A stretch of 64,000 bases of DNA, from the NCBI RefSeq assembly GCF_001522545.3, contig NC_031769.1, forward strand, positions 25,256,100 through 25,320,099. Direction: 5' to 3'. Shown here in pieces: positions 1 through 13,848 of the stretch. Source of the stretch: Parus major (lineage: Eukaryota; Chordata; Aves; Passeriformes; Paridae). Both the position numbers and the translations under genes were made by a program. Each line of letters begins with the position of its first letter. Position 1 is the first letter of the stretch. The notes below the pieces were generated by a model, which saw nothing but the letters and a program-made list of their open reading frames with translations, did no database searches and was not told the DNA's origin.

Positions 1-3000
1 TCCAGGACACCTGGGATTATTACATTGATGTAAGAAACAGCAACAAAAAAAATTACATTTCTGATAATCACTGCAGTGTTTTGTATCTCCCTATTGTCAC
101 CTTAAGAAGCAGTTCATGTTTATTTGATCTTGCACTTATGGATAATCTGGCATGCGCTCTTTAGCCAACAGATGTCAGCAGATTTAATGGGGGAAAACTG
201 GACCAGTAAGTGTATTAAAATAAATACCAAAAATGAAAGCCATCTTTAGATTTAAATTAGGATTTTTATCTTGTGGTGCCTTCTTTTTTTGTTGTATTTC
301 CTTACAGTCCTACTTCTCCCTCAAACACTTAATAGTTATTGCCTTCTATCTAAGGAGCTTGTTATATGTTTTCTAGGGCAAGAGAGAATCCCCCAAGGGA
401 TTGCTTAATCCATAATTATCTAATTTATATGTTGTTGTTATAGCCACTCTAATTATATACCTTGCTGTGATTCTTATAATCTTAGGACTTAGTTTTCTTT
501 ATGAATTGTAATAGTTCTGCTATGATTTTTTGTGCCCTTTCTTTTCATAATTTGCTGTTAAAAGCTGAGAACACAGCAGATAGAAAGACCACAGTTCCTG
601 AAGTAAATTTTAAATCATCTATGATTTTATACATATAGAAAAAGGTATGCACCATTTTAGGCAACAATCTGAATCAATTAAGAAATTTTTATTATGTCTG
701 AACTGGCATTGACTCATTAAAGTCATCCTTTATACAGCTGCTGTGTAAGGATTCATGTGAATGGATGTAAATAACAGTTTTGTAGACATCTGGTTAGGGG
801 ACATATGAGACAATTGAAAAGACAGAAATACTATGAGATATAAAATATCAAGGAAGAGATAATGAGAATTGAGAGTCCACAGTGTAGGGGGGAAATAATT
901 TATTTTACTTTATTTTTTTTTTTTACCCTTCTAGTGAAATTAACAAGTATTGCTGAAGTTGATAGACTTTTAGGATATCCTTTAGAGCAGATCAGCTGGT
1001 ATAATTCCAGGGCATGAATAATATTACTGTTACCTTGTTTTCCTATTTTTTTTTTTAAATTAAAATTAATTGTTTCTATCAGAACTATTGTTGGCTGTTT
1101 TTTCCTTAAGTTTGACTGTCTGGATTTTTTTTACAAGTTACTGGAAAAGGAGTTATTAGTGATCATGTCTCTGTTCACTTACTGACTCTTGGTTTATGGT
1201 TTAGGGAGTCTGGGCTAGTAAGGTTGTTCTGGGCTAGATTTGTTGCATCAGTTTAAATTCCCTACATTTACTTTAGAGAAAGTGGTTTATATTTCAAAAT
1301 TATTGTGATTACATTATTTGTGATTAGTTTGCTCTCTTTTGACAAAATCTAGTATCTATTGAAAATGTTGGTGCTTAGCTTGGCTTATTTTTTTTTTAAC
1401 TCTTATAAAGTAGAATTCTAGTCATGGCCTGGTTAGACTAATTGCTTGTCATATGTCATATTATCTCTAAGATCCTCTTTTTCATATATAAAACCCTTAA
1501 AGCATGTTGGTCCATATTTTCTCTCCTAATTGCGTATGTAAGCAATAATCACTTAATTAAATTATCCACTCTTAGAAGGGACTGGAATAAGACTGTCTGC
1601 AGCAAGTTGTCAAGCGTGTACTTTTCTCTGAAATGAGAAGCTGGTACCATCAGAAGAAAGATCTTATGTTTTACTTAACTATCATGCATGATCACAAGCT
1701 GTAAGAAGTGAAGTTTTAACAGTATCTTTAAACAAGAATGACTCGTGTTCAGCCTTGGCAGCTGCAATGGACATCGCCTTTCTGAGCTTCCTTCATCCTT
1801 TGTGTGTATAGTAAATAGCTGTGGCTTCATTGGGGAATCCATGTGCAGCCACAGATGGAAAGTGCATATGAAGTAGAGCTGTCATATAATAAGAAAGGCA
1901 CAGTATATGCTTGTGATCTTACTGAGAACGAAGGTAAATACCTCATTCAGCTAAAAAAAACCCCAAATATTGTGTATTACATCTACAACATTTTACAACT
2001 ATTAGTATATCATAACATATTTACTTTGTAAAGCTTCATTATATCATAATGTTCATACTACTATCTGTTAGATAATTTACCAAAATACTTAGGAAGTCTT
2101 TTCATTCTAGGAAGATCTCCAGAACATGTAGTCCAGTGGGTTTCTGTCTGCCTTTACTGGACAACAATTGGAGAACTCAGGGGGAAGGGGAGGGTTTATA
2201 TACACATTATGTATAAATATAGTAGGTACATATACATATATGAGAAAGGCTGCTCCTCATGTCATAAAGGATTAGTTGCAGTGGCCTCACAAACAACATT
2301 ATATTAACTGAAATTTGTGCATGCTATTGACCCAAGGTCAACCAGTAAGACCCAGGGTGTCTTGCAAGACTGTCACCTTGTAGGGTTTTTCTCAATTCTA
2401 AAGTGAATAGCTGGACTTGTTTGTGTAACATTATACACAGCTGGGGTTATTCAGATACTTAGTAATCACAGTAGCATCATTAATACTCTGTCCATTGTGT
2501 TTGAAGGAAAGCATTATATTTTTAGTTACAGGGAACTTGAGTGGGAATTGAGAGATGTGAATTGACGTGGTTGTCACCAACTTCCTCTCTGAACTTAGAA
2601 AACAGTTCATTTATAAAAATGTAATGCAGTGCTGTCTTACACATTTCTATAGCACTTTGCAAGTGTGAAATGCTGTTAAACCCTTTGTGTAACTTCAACT
2701 GAGATTTCAGTACAAGAATTGAGGAAGCCTTACAGTCTTCCAAGGTGGGACATGAATATTCTGTCTGGCCAGCACATACATGTAAACTCAGCAAATGAGT
2801 TGGAGCAGCCCCCTCTCCCACAGCCCTGCCTGTGGTGTCCGGAGTTGGTGCTGCAGTCAGATTGCACAATTTGTGAGGTTTGAGCAACAGAAGACAAAAT
2901 GACATCCTGTAGGGAAAGAATGACACATAGGCATGGTATATTTTCATAATTCAGTGCCTGTAGATAGCAAAGTCTGTACCCACATGTAGAAAGGTCATAA

Positions 3001-6000
3001 AATAGCATAATTGGCCTGATTTGCATCCTCTTCACTTTAAGAAGGAGGCTTTCCTAAAAGGGATGTGTACACCAAATGGGGATCAAAGCACATGTATGCA
3101 GAAGCACACTTTGTATGCCTCCCTGTTTAGTTCAGGCAGAGACTCGCTGTATGTTTGATTTAATTGCTTATTCAGTTACATTGATTGGTTATTTGTAGCA
3201 AGAGATGCTCAAACTAGCTGCCCAGATGTTCCCATCACATTTTTTAGCATTTCTCTAATTTTGGGATCTTCTGGGTAGCTTAATCCCAGATAAAATTACT
3301 GATTATCCTGTATCTCTTGCCCAAATACATGTGGTTAGACTAAAATCCAGTAATGCTGGTTCACTTTGCTGCTGTCAACAAATTGATCAGTCAGTCATCC
3401 TGCCTCTCAGAGAAAACCTTCTGGGCTTTCCTAATATTAAAATTGATCTAAAATGCAGTGTAGATCATACATCATTTCATGAGACTGTGTGTGAATATGG
3501 TACAGTGTTATTTGCGTGATGCATTAGCATAAAATGGCTGGTGAAAGACGAGCATAGGGCAGCTCGTTAACAATTACTCTAATCAGCAAGTAAGGAAAAA
3601 ACAATGTCTTTAGCTTAGTTGCACTGCCACTCTCAGAGGGAAGAAAATAACCAGACATGAAACTCACCACAAATGGCAATGGGCAGTCCATTTTAATGGA
3701 AAGAAAACATGATATGAAAATTGCCCCATTTCAGCCCAGAATGCTAACATTGGTAAGACTGTCTGGTATGTTTCTCTGTACTTTCCATCAGTGTTGTTTG
3801 ATCCTTTTGCTACAATGTACTTCTGCTGTAATTTTCTCCTTAAAGAAACAAACCCAACTTCACAGTTCCTGTCCTTCTTGTGAGAGACTGTGCACTGGGA
3901 ATCACATATTCAAATTTTGCTCTAAAGCACTTTGTAAAAATGCAAAATAAAATGTAAGTTATTTGTTTACATTTTTCTTTTATTTGCTCCCGCAGTACTA
4001 CAGATTTTAAGAATGTGTTTCTACTGTTTTAATGTGATTAGCATACTGCTAGATAAAAACAGATCTATGTTAAAAAAAAAATGTACCCTTCTTCCTTTTC
4101 ACTGTGATCCAATTATTTTCCATTCATAGAGAACAAAGGGGTTCAAAGAGGCCACCTTATTTAAAAGAGGTGGACCAGTCTTAGTTCCTTTTTATTTATT
4201 TATTTAATTATTTATTTTGCATTTTGCTGCTTTTTAAGAGTCGTGACACTTCTATTCCTGAAAAGCCTGATCAGTAGGTGCTGAGGACAACTCAGTCTTA
4301 TTGCTGTTTGTGGACTGAAGCTTTTATAAACTCTGGCTCTTGGTAACCTGTTTACTGAAGGTAGTGTTGACAAATGCTCCAGTTACAGAATGTTTATGGA
4401 GGAAATGAAAGTCAAATACCCATCCTTCCTTTCTCTTACTGACCCAAATCTCTATGGAGAGAGCAGGTGGAAAGTTGTGTGAGTTGTGTGAGGAGACACT
4501 TGCTAAATTCTTTTTTTTTTGCCATTAAAATATTTCAAGTTTGTAAACAGGACATATTGCTAGTCTTGCCACATGCTTGGAATTTAAGCAGCATGATAAA
4601 AACCTCAGAATACAGCAGTTAGTACAGCAATTTTTATTCATGCATCTGTGTGAGAATCCTTTTAAGATCCAGGGGTTTATTTACTTAACAAAACTCTTGA
4701 AAGCATGGCTGAGGATGTTGTTCCCAGGTACTGCTGGAGGAAGACTGACCTGAGTTCAGACTAGTAATTCTTTTCTGTTCCCTCTACTTACCTTCTTTTC
4801 TGAAAACCAAATCCAAGGTAATTTTCTTTTCCTTTCCTCTGATAGAAATTGTTATCCCTCTGTCTTTTTTCTCTCATTGATATTGACATTCTAGGGAGAT
4901 ATCTCATTGATGTTGCTGACTCCCTCAGTCACTCAAGGAGGTATTTGCTTTTCTTCTTAAAAAAAACCTAAATTGAACAACAAAACAATCTTCGGATCTA
5001 CACTTTTCTGAGTTGCTCTAATTTGCTGGAAAATGTATTTGCTTTATTTTTGTGTACAACTATATTTGCTAAATATTTTCTTACTTTTTTTCTAATATTT
5101 AATTGTCAAAGTTCCTTATTTTTTGGTAGACTATTGAATTAGATATTAGCCTCCCAAAACCTCCCAAAAGTCTTTAGAATATTTTTTTGCTTGAAGCAGT
5201 AGAGAAAATACATTTTGTTGTCACTAAGTACATTGACCAAATGTAGCTGCTAAATTAAAACAGATAATTTAAATACTGTTTTTTTAATTAAAAAAACAGT
5301 TTTAATTATGCCTTCAAAGTGTTATATTAAATTAATGTCTTAGTATATTCTCTGTCTATGTTTAAAGTCAGTTATCTGAGTTTTGCATTATATCATGAAT
5401 GCAGGTAGCAGCAAAATAAATGTAAATGCTTTATGCTTCTGGATGTTACTGAAGTTACAAAACAAATCCATTATCAGCATTTATCAGACTTGCCTGTTCA
5501 TTTTGCAATATATTGACTTGTCCTTCACTTCTGATTTGTGGTTGTGGAATGCAGTGCTGAGTGTCTAGAGCTGTGTGTATTTTCAATTACAGTTCTTCTG
5601 GCTTGCAGTTCACTTACTAGAGTAATTTTCATTAACTTATTAATCTTCCAGCATACATGCTACAGGAAAAAAGGAAAAAAAAAATAAATCTGGTCTAGTT
5701 AGTACCATTTCCTGGCAGTGGCAGAAGCACAACATGCTAAATATTGTTCATGCTGCTTATTATGTTGAGATTTTTGCTATGAATAGCTTGCATAGTACTT
5801 CGAAGGAACAGAGGATCTAGATAAACAGTTTTTTGTTGAACCCACTACCTGTCTTTCTTCTAAGACCTTTTATTTTTTATTACAATAATCCTGTTGCAGA
5901 GGGGACTGCACTGTAAAGATGGTGCCCTAAAACTCAGGGTCTTCCAGAGAGGAATGGGGAGGAGCAAGGAGAGGAACCCTGCAGTTGAGGGGGCATAAGT

Positions 6001-6678
6001 GTTGATACAGGTCTTCAATTTTCACACCTAACAATGGTGAAATTGGTTGGGATAGAAGGAAAGATAAAACCATAATTACTTTACTTAATGGTGGGAAATT
6101 AAGCCTTAAAATTTTTAATAAAGCTTCAGAATATTTTCTGCTTCCTTCTTATTTCTGCTTTCATTTAGGTTTGCAGTCTTCTTGTCATGTTGCATCTTAT
6201 CCCTGTTTGTTCACAATTTTATTGTTTCTCATTATAAATGTCCACATTTCAGATATTTTTTTCTCTTTCTTCAAACAATTACTGAATGAAATTAATAGGA
6301 GTTAGGAGAAAAAGAATAAAAGTAGGAATTAGAAATAAAAATATCATTATACAATTTTGGTTATATTAAATCCAGTATATTTGCTAAGTTTATCACTAAC
6401 CTCTCTCAAAATATTTCCATGATGTACTGTTATAGGGGATTAAGTAAAAACAGAACCTTCATCTTGTACTGGTTTGAGTTTGCAAAATTGGTAACGAAGA
6501 AAATAGATATTTTCTTCCAGGATGACAAAACAAGGTAGTTGGTTTAGACACCAGATTTGAAGTCTTTTGTGGTACTTTAGAATACTTTTCAGGGTAGAAT
6601 TACATTCTCTAAGTGTCACATAAATACAGCTCACAGGCATCTCTAGTATTGATTAGATAATTAAGAAAAGTAGGTCTG

Positions 6679-6716
6679 TTTCTGTAAAAAAAAAAAAAAA
6701 AGCTTTTTTACAGAAA
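6679..6716. repeat. AT-rich inverted repeat, copy 1
   Basis: Arms of 13 bases, TTTCTGTAAAAAA (6679-6691) and its reverse complement (6704-6716), flank a short A-rich centre; the poly-A run covers 6686-6701. The sequence just before it, AGGTCTGTTTCTG, also occurs before the inverted repeat at 8601-8644. The two are therefore probably remnants of one dispersed palindromic element, possibly a non-autonomous DNA transposon. The family is not recognised. Confidence 0.5.
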
Positions 6717-7918
6717 GTGTAATTTTTTTTAAAATTTAGGGTTTTTAGCACACTTTAACCGTGGAACATTTAGAGTATCCAGAGTTCAAATGACAACCTT
6801 GCATTTCTCCCTCTCTGCAGAGATTAACAGTTTTATGGCTGGTTGAGAGGGCAGGAATCTCATCTAATTACAGTTTATTCTGCATTTACACTATAGAATA
6901 GTTCTAATAATTACTTTTCCAATTGCTTTAATGCCAATAAGGGTTTAGAAATGTACATCAGTATTGATACTGAAAGTGTGGTTTAGCAAAAATTTCCCTG
7001 CTGTTCTTTGCAGGACAAGATACTCTGTGATAAAGAAAAACTAGAGAATGTCAGAACCTCTTTTCATTGTTTCTTTGAAATTATTTTAAGATTTCAGTGA
7101 CATTAACCTGGCCTTGATTCAATTCTAGTTAAGAGGCAGCTTAAAAGCATGCTTTAGAGGAGAAAAATACCTAAAGTGTATGTAAAAAAATTAGTAAAAA
7201 TATTCTTAAAGTCTTGTTTTAAAAATTTGTTCTATTTTACTCTGAATAGCAATATTGATAAACTTGTACAGGTAGCAGGAGCTCTTTAAGAAAGACAAAT
7301 TACTGCTGTATTACAAAATAAGAGTCATAAGAAGCTTGGAAACAAGAGCCCAAAGCAAATGGGAAAGCTGATTTCCACTGAGAACCATCCTTGCTTTTAA
7401 AAGCCTCTCCAAGGACTCAGTGTTAACCCAAACCTTTCAGCCTGTAGGTCTGCCCTACTGCAACCCCTGAGAACACCAATCCTTAGGCACTGTTACAATC
7501 CCAGGCACTGTATTTCTGCTAAGAAAGCAAGCAAGCAAGCAAAGAGAAGAAATTTGGATATAGCTACAAGCTACTCCAGTACTTATTACATCTAATTTTG
7601 CTCTCCCAGCTAGGAATAACTTTTCTCTTGATTCTCTGGAGGGGATGGCTGATCAAAATTTTGAGTGAACCTTGAAATAATAGCAGCTCTCATTATTCAC
7701 ATGTGGCTTTCTGAAACCACAGGGCATCTGTATTATGCTTGTCCAGGTGGGTTTGTTCCTTTCTTATAGTTGTGTAAGAATGCAGGTCACACACTTACTG
7801 GTGTGGTGAGGTGTTTTTTTGTTAATGTTTTGGGTTGGGGGTTCTGTGATGCTTGAAAATTATCATATTATGCACTTTCCCCACCACCAGCAAGGTTTTA
7901 CTTGATCCTTTTTGGACA

Positions 7919-8120
7919 TCAGAAGGAATTTCTTCACAGAAAAGGGTTGTTAAATTTGGAATGGACTGCCAGGAAGGTGATGGAGTCGCGATACCTGGAG
8001 GTGTTTAAGGAAAGCCTGGACATGGCACTCCATGACATGTTGGTGATAGGCTGGACTCAGTGATCCCAGAGGTGTTTTCCAGCTTAATTGGTTCCATAAT
8101 TCTTGGAAATTCTTGGAAAT
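7919..8120 (+). mobile_element. CR1 LINE 3' fragment
   Basis: The sequence follows the 3' end of avian CR1 in order: AGGAATTTCTTCACAGA, then GAATGGACTGCC, GTGATGGAGTC, ACCTGGAGGTGTTTAAGGAA, and GGACTCAGTGATC before a GGTTCC end. The short direct repeat ATTCTTGGAA at 8098-8117 may be the degenerate octamer tail typical of CR1. It is a 5'-truncated, diverged and inactive copy in the same orientation as UMAD1. Confidence 0.85.
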
Positions 8121-8600
8121 ACTGAAAATTTTGAATGTAAATGTTGTAAGTAATTTTTCTTTCCTCCTCTGTTCATCCTTGCGATTACCATTTTTATTTG
8201 AAAAGTGAATTGTTGTCATCAATGGAGATACTAATTCTGGAATTCCTACAGATTTTATAAGGAAGTCCAGTGAGTACCCTAAAGCATCAACCAAAACCCA
8301 TTGGAGGAACAATCCCATATGACAATTTCCATTCCTGGATACATCAGTAATTACTGCATAGTGCTAAATAAATTATGATTCACTATTTCCTGTAATACGA
8401 TGAAGTTGCCTGAAATAAAGATAATTCTTTACCACCAGTCACATAGCAGATGTCTGTCATAAGTATTATATTACTCGATATTTACTAAATATTCTGGAAG
8501 ACTGAAAGTATTGTTTGTTTCTCAAGGCTGTTTGTAAAAGAAAGATAGGTCTGTTTCTGGAAAAATACTTTTTTAAACAAAAACTTTTGTTTTAACTTTT

Positions 8601-8644
8601 TTTTTAAAAAGTTACACTTTATGGACAGTGTAACTTTTTAAAAA
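8601..8644. repeat. AT-rich inverted repeat, copy 2
   Basis: This is a perfect 18-base inverted repeat. The left arm is 8601-8618 (ends GTTACACT), the loop is TTATGGAC (8619-8626) and the right arm is 8627-8644 (starts AGTGTAAC). It shares the upstream AGGTCTGTTTCTG motif and the AGTGTAA-then-T-run end with the 6679-6716 repeat. It may be a decayed palindromic MITE; no family name can be supported. Confidence 0.55.
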
Positions 8645-11600
8645 TTAAACACTTTTGATAGAAAACCTTCAAGGGTTTGGATTATAATAATGCTGGCACT
8701 AATCTTTGATTCTCCTTCAGAGCACTGTAAATCCAGTTTCTCAGTACATTGTAAAATGTGCATTTTTTCTTCCTTATGAGACTCTTGGCAAACTTTATGG
8801 TTAATACAAAGATATGCAGCAAATTAGATGTTTTTAAAAACAGCTGAGAAACATCTTTTAACAAATAGAAGAAAAGGAATAATTTACTTCAGAGGGTAGT
8901 TTTATATTTTGTTAGTTTCAAAATAACATATTGTTTTCAGAGCACAATTAGTATCTGGTGGCCAGCTACTATATATATACTATATATATTTACATAGTGT
9001 TTCTTTTCTCCCTGTTCTTTTGGATTGCAAACCAAGAATACAGAGGACACCTTGCTTATTTGAATTAAATTTTATTGCCATACCTTATGTAATTTTTACT
9101 AATTTTTTGACTCCTTGGTGTATGGTGAAATGTAAATCAGTGATCTTCTCGGTCCATTCAATTAATATTTCTCATAACTGGATTGTGTGTCATAGCATTT
9201 GGCAGTGCTTAATTTAGCTAATGTCCAGATAAAATGCTCTGCATGGATTGTATTCTGGCTAAGTAAGTTCAGCATTTAAGTAGAAACCAGTGTGACTAAT
9301 GTGCAATATCAAATTCTCTCGGACTTGCAGTTCTATATATGCTTGAAGAATGCATGCATAAAGCACAAACCATTTCATAACCTTGACCTCGGTTGCATCA
9401 CATGATTTTGTGCTGGTGTTTGCACTGGAAGCAGTGCGGGCACCAATGGGTGACTGATGTTCTCTACCAGAATGTCCAGTTCTTCATCACATTACCTGAA
9501 AGCCTGCTGGGGAGGTTGGCTTCAGCAGAGCCTTTTCACTCGTGTGGGTTCTCCAGCATATGAATGAAATACATCTTAGCCCATTTAAAGGATATCTTCA
9601 TGTTTTGGAAGGACAGAAACATGTCTAGTTTGATAGGGTCTTGCACAGGAGGCCAATATCTGATTATCACTACAGGAATGCCCAGAAACAGCTCTGCATA
9701 GCAAAGGGAACAACTGCCAGTGATGACTGCTCTAGGCAGAACTGAAAAATTGCTTCTTGTTACCTGAATTCTTCAGGACAGGAACTTTTCTTCTTCATGT
9801 AGATAAATAATATAAAATGTGACTTGTTATAAATGAAAATGTGAATGCAAACTTTTTAAGATAATTAAAAATAACTGTTTTCATGGGAGAGACAGTAGTG
9901 GATTAAATGTGAAACTGAAATAGAAAATCTAGACTCCTTTTCCATTTCTGTTGTGAACTGATCTTGTCATATTAGGCCCAAGACTTTCTCATGAGGAGTT
10001 GAGTAAACTGAGACCCAAAGAATTAAGATCAGATCATGGCATTTGTTAAACTCACCTGACACTTCCCTTTGTTTCTGACTTACTAGTACTATGTTTATGT
10101 AAACCATTTGGGGCTTTCTTTATGATACTGTTTTGACTATTCAAATAGTATCATAGCCTATTAAGACTATTCATATCATCACTGACAGTATGCAGAGATT
10201 GAGTTTGGTAAAATGATGCTTTCACAGTAAAATAATTCTGACGTAATTCATCCTTCCTTACTGCAGTCTTGCTTTCAGCTGTGTGTGGGATTTGGGAGTT
10301 AGCAAAGCTGGTCCTTGCTCCATCACTGTCAGTACATGGTGTCTGCTGTTTACAGAAAGAGTTTTAATTTCTGAATCTGCACATTTAGCACCATTCTAAG
10401 AAATGTAGGGTTTGTGGAGGAAAGAAGATCCAAGATGCTCGGCTCTCGCTCTGACTTTTTTTCCCTCTTTGAAGTTAGTTTTGCCACGTGATGTTCTAAT
10501 TTGCGTTGTAAATTGCATTCACCCAGCTTGGGGGACAATTAAGATATAAACAGGTGTTCATAAAAGTATAATTTGCCAATCAAAATAAACATTAGATACT
10601 AGGGATTTCTGATTATCATCTGAATGATGGGAATAGGACACTGAGTGAGGGATCATTTTTCCCTGAAATTAGGGAGGGGAGGGAGGCAGAATGGTCTTTG
10701 AAGATCTAGTTTAATTGATTCCTAGATGTAACCCAGTTTTTCAGCTGGGGCTTTCTGGCTTCCCCTCAGAATATGGGAATGATGACAGACAGGCAAATAC
10801 CAGCACCTCAATAAATGATCCACAAGTTCTTTCTTTCAAGAGGGAATCTAATAAGTTCATGCAGAGTAGAAATTAAGAGAAGTTTTTAAGTTTACAGCAG
10901 CAACAAATTTAAGGACTCACCTGAAGGGTTGTAGGGCATTCTTTCAGATAAATACTAACATAAATAAATGTTCTGTCTGTTTGGCAGTGTTCTTAGAAAG
11001 AGAGTATGTCTGTACCAGGAGATGTTTATGAGTTTTGTTCTGATGCATACCTTGGGCCCTGGCAAGAAGGAAAACTTATATCAAAATGTTAGCAATGAGC
11101 AGCCATAGAAGCTAATACCTCTTAAAGTGAGAGCTGGTATCTTCATCTTGGAGATAACTATGCTGATTAGAAAAGTACAAGAGGTTTTAGTGTTTTTCCT
11201 GAACTTATGGATTTACAGTACTATTGTCCATGTGGTTTTGCTCACAGCTTGGAAAGCTGGAATAGGAGAACCATGCAGGCTATCTTCCTGACTTCTCTGC
11301 TAGCTTTCCTATTTTCCCTGAGCTCTAAAGGTGCCAGAATCAGTAAGGAAAGCCAAAAGAAATCTTCTCTATCAGCTCTTGCCTCTCCTGTTGCATCTGA
11401 AAATGGAGAACTGAGAAAAAGAAAGCCAGGGAAAATAAAGAAATACCCGTAAACTGTAGCTGTAGGGATTCTGTAGTACCAGACGTACCAGTATTATAGT
11501 AGCATGGAGAATATTGCTCCTCTTGTGTATTGGATCATAGTCAGTAAGCTTAGTAGCTATGTGTATCAGTCATTCCTTTTAATAAACTTCTTAACCTTCA

Positions 11601-12460
11601 GAAATTCTGCATTATTATCCTGTGACATGATAGTAACAGATCTTGGGAAGTTTATCTTAAACCTTAGGTTTCCAGTTGTTGTGAAAAGCTTCCAAGTGAG
11701 GGCTCCTTTCAGAGCATGCAGCACCACCAGCCCTTGTGTCCCAGCAGGCTGTGGAGGAGTGCACGTCCTCCGCCACTCAGGACAAGTGCTGGTGTGACAC
11801 AGACTGGCGAGATGATTTGTGTCATTGTTGACTCATTGCTGGCAGGTTAATAGAAGGTTTAGCATCGGTTTATCTGTCCTTCCAGGTGAAATCTTGGGTT
11901 GTGTAAAGAATGACTAGGGCTCAGGCTGCATTCAAGGCAAAGCCAGTCCTTTCTTTGGGAAGAAGACGGAGTATCCTTTTGCTGGCTAAATGGTCTGGGC
12001 AAGAAAACAAAGCACCCTCCACCACCCCACCACCCAAACTGTTCTTCTGTCAGACAGCAGTGCCCTCAGGTTCTCTGGAGCAGCCATGATCTGTGATATT
12101 TAACTTCATCACAGGTCCAATCTTGAGCAGCACATCACCCCTAAAAATCATGGATGCAGGCAACCTTCATATGACTGGACCCATTTCACTCTTAGGATCA
12201 GGTGAATACCAAATTAGTGTTTAAAGCTTTCAGTACTCTTCCCTCCCTCATAGCTGTGTAAGCTTTGGAATTTTCTGGCTGCATGTTGAATATGGGAGGT
12301 TGAAAGGAAGAAGTCAGCACTTCATCAAAGTCAGAAATTCCTGTCTGTGTTCTTGGCTCTGACATGACTTGTTAAGCACTTTTGAGCACGTTATTGAATA
12401 TTTCTGTATGTGTACTGATACAAAGTAGAAATCCTTATAACTAACATCTAGCTCCTAGAG

Positions 12461-12573
12461 ATCACAGGATCTTTGAGTGGTTTGGGTTGGAAGGAATCTT
12501 AAAGTTCATCTTGTTCCAACTCCTTTGCCATTGCCAGGGACATCTTCCACTAGACCAGGTTGCTCAGAGCCTG
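12461..12573 (-). mobile_element. CR1 LINE 3' fragment (reverse)
   Basis: On the + strand this reads ATCACAGG, then TGGTTTGGGTTGGAAGGAA, CTTAAAG, GTTCCAACTCC, and CCACTAGACCAGGTTGCTCA. This is the reverse complement of the avian CR1 3' end. It is truncated at about 110 bases and diverged. Confidence 0.9.
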
Positions 12574-13208
12574 TTCTCAGGAACATCATTATGGGACCCT
12601 AATGAGAGGTATCAGTTTGTATACGATTTTATTGCGATTAATAGTAAAACAAATTACATTTGATTTCTAGAGGCAGAGTGAATAGTATTTTCCTTGTTCT
12701 TAAAATGGCAAAAGTGTGAGGATAAACACGTAGTAAGGTCATATAGGTAGGTCAGGATCAAAGCTTGCAAGTCTGTTGGGTCCAACATTATTCTCTAAAT
12801 TGTGTTGACTACTTCTGTATGGAAAGCTTTTTATTTTCTTATTGGTTTTAGTTCTTGGATTGTTGGTGGTTTTTTTTAACTGTTTTTTTCTATAAAGGAC
12901 ATATTTGATATTGCATATATTTCCCTATATAATAGAACTTACCAGATATGCAATTCTATTTCACACTGGAAAGCAACATCATTAATCCTTTGAAATAATA
13001 GGGATAGGACAGTTCTTAATCACAAAACTTGCACTTTTCTTGGGCAACTTCTGGAAAGGCACAGGGGGAATAAAAGACGGAGCTTCATCAGTTTTTGAAA
13101 AGAATTGTATGAAGTAATTTCCCCTAAACAAGACTGAACATAATGAGAAAAAGTCCCATGAGCCTTATGGGTTTCATAAATGCAGAGTAATGTTGGGTAG
13201 CATGCCTG

Positions 13209-13340
13209 AGTTCAAGAAGTGTTTGGACAACACTCTCAGGCACGTGGTGTGAGTCTTGGGGTGTTCTGTACAGGGCCAGGAGCTGGACTCAGTGATCCTA
13301 ATTTCCCTTCCAACTCAGCCTATTCTGTGTTTCTGTGATC
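13209..13340 (+). mobile_element. CR1 LINE 3' fragment
   Basis: The segment matches another CR1 subfamily 3' end: TTCAAGAAGTGTTTGGACAA, CTCTCAGGCAC, TCTTGGGGTGTTCTG, GGAGCTGGACTCAGTGATC, and a TATTCTGTGTTTCTGTGAT tail resembling the CR1 octamer repeat. It sits about 250 bases before the UMAD1 terminal exon, in the same orientation. Confidence 0.88.
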
Positions 13341-13570
13341 TTAGTAATCATTACAAAGAGTCTTATTTTTGTTTTAGCCTTAATTCTGGTTGAGCTGAGC
13401 CAAAGAATTATATCAACATGTGTTAAGAACTGCTATTTTAGATCTACCTAAGCTGAACTCTGAAACTGATTTTATTTATTTGTTTAGGTTTTTTTGTTTC
13501 CCTTTATTAATAGGCTCTTGTGGTTCTAAGTGCAAAGCCATAGCTGCCTGATTTGTAGTGTGTAAATTTC

Positions 13571-13590
13571 TGCTCTTCTGTTCTCTTTAG
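13571..13590 (+). other. Splice acceptor of UMAD1 terminal exon
   Basis: A pyrimidine tract (TGCTCTTCTGTTCTCTTTAG) runs directly into the open UMAD1 frame at 13591. It is a textbook vertebrate 3' splice site, and its position fits where similarity to human UMAD1 begins. Confidence 0.9.

Positions 13591-13848
<258 letters not shown>

Larger units (their letters stand above)
1..13590 (+). other. UMAD1 last intron (3' part)
   Basis: This stretch lies upstream of the UMAD1 terminal exon and ends in a strong splice acceptor, so it is read as the last UMAD1 intron; its donor is outside the window. It is AT-rich with many T runs on the + strand. I looked for the upstream UMAD1 exons (the N-terminal segment and the middle segment before the UMA domain) and found no match. 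It contains three CR1 fragments (7919-8120, 12461-12573, 13209-13340), two related inverted repeats (6679-6716, 8601-8644), a perfect 26-base palindrome at 5275-5300 and short poly-A/T tracts. Open reading frames here are short and scattered, as expected by chance; two are discussed under findings. Confidence 0.75.
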
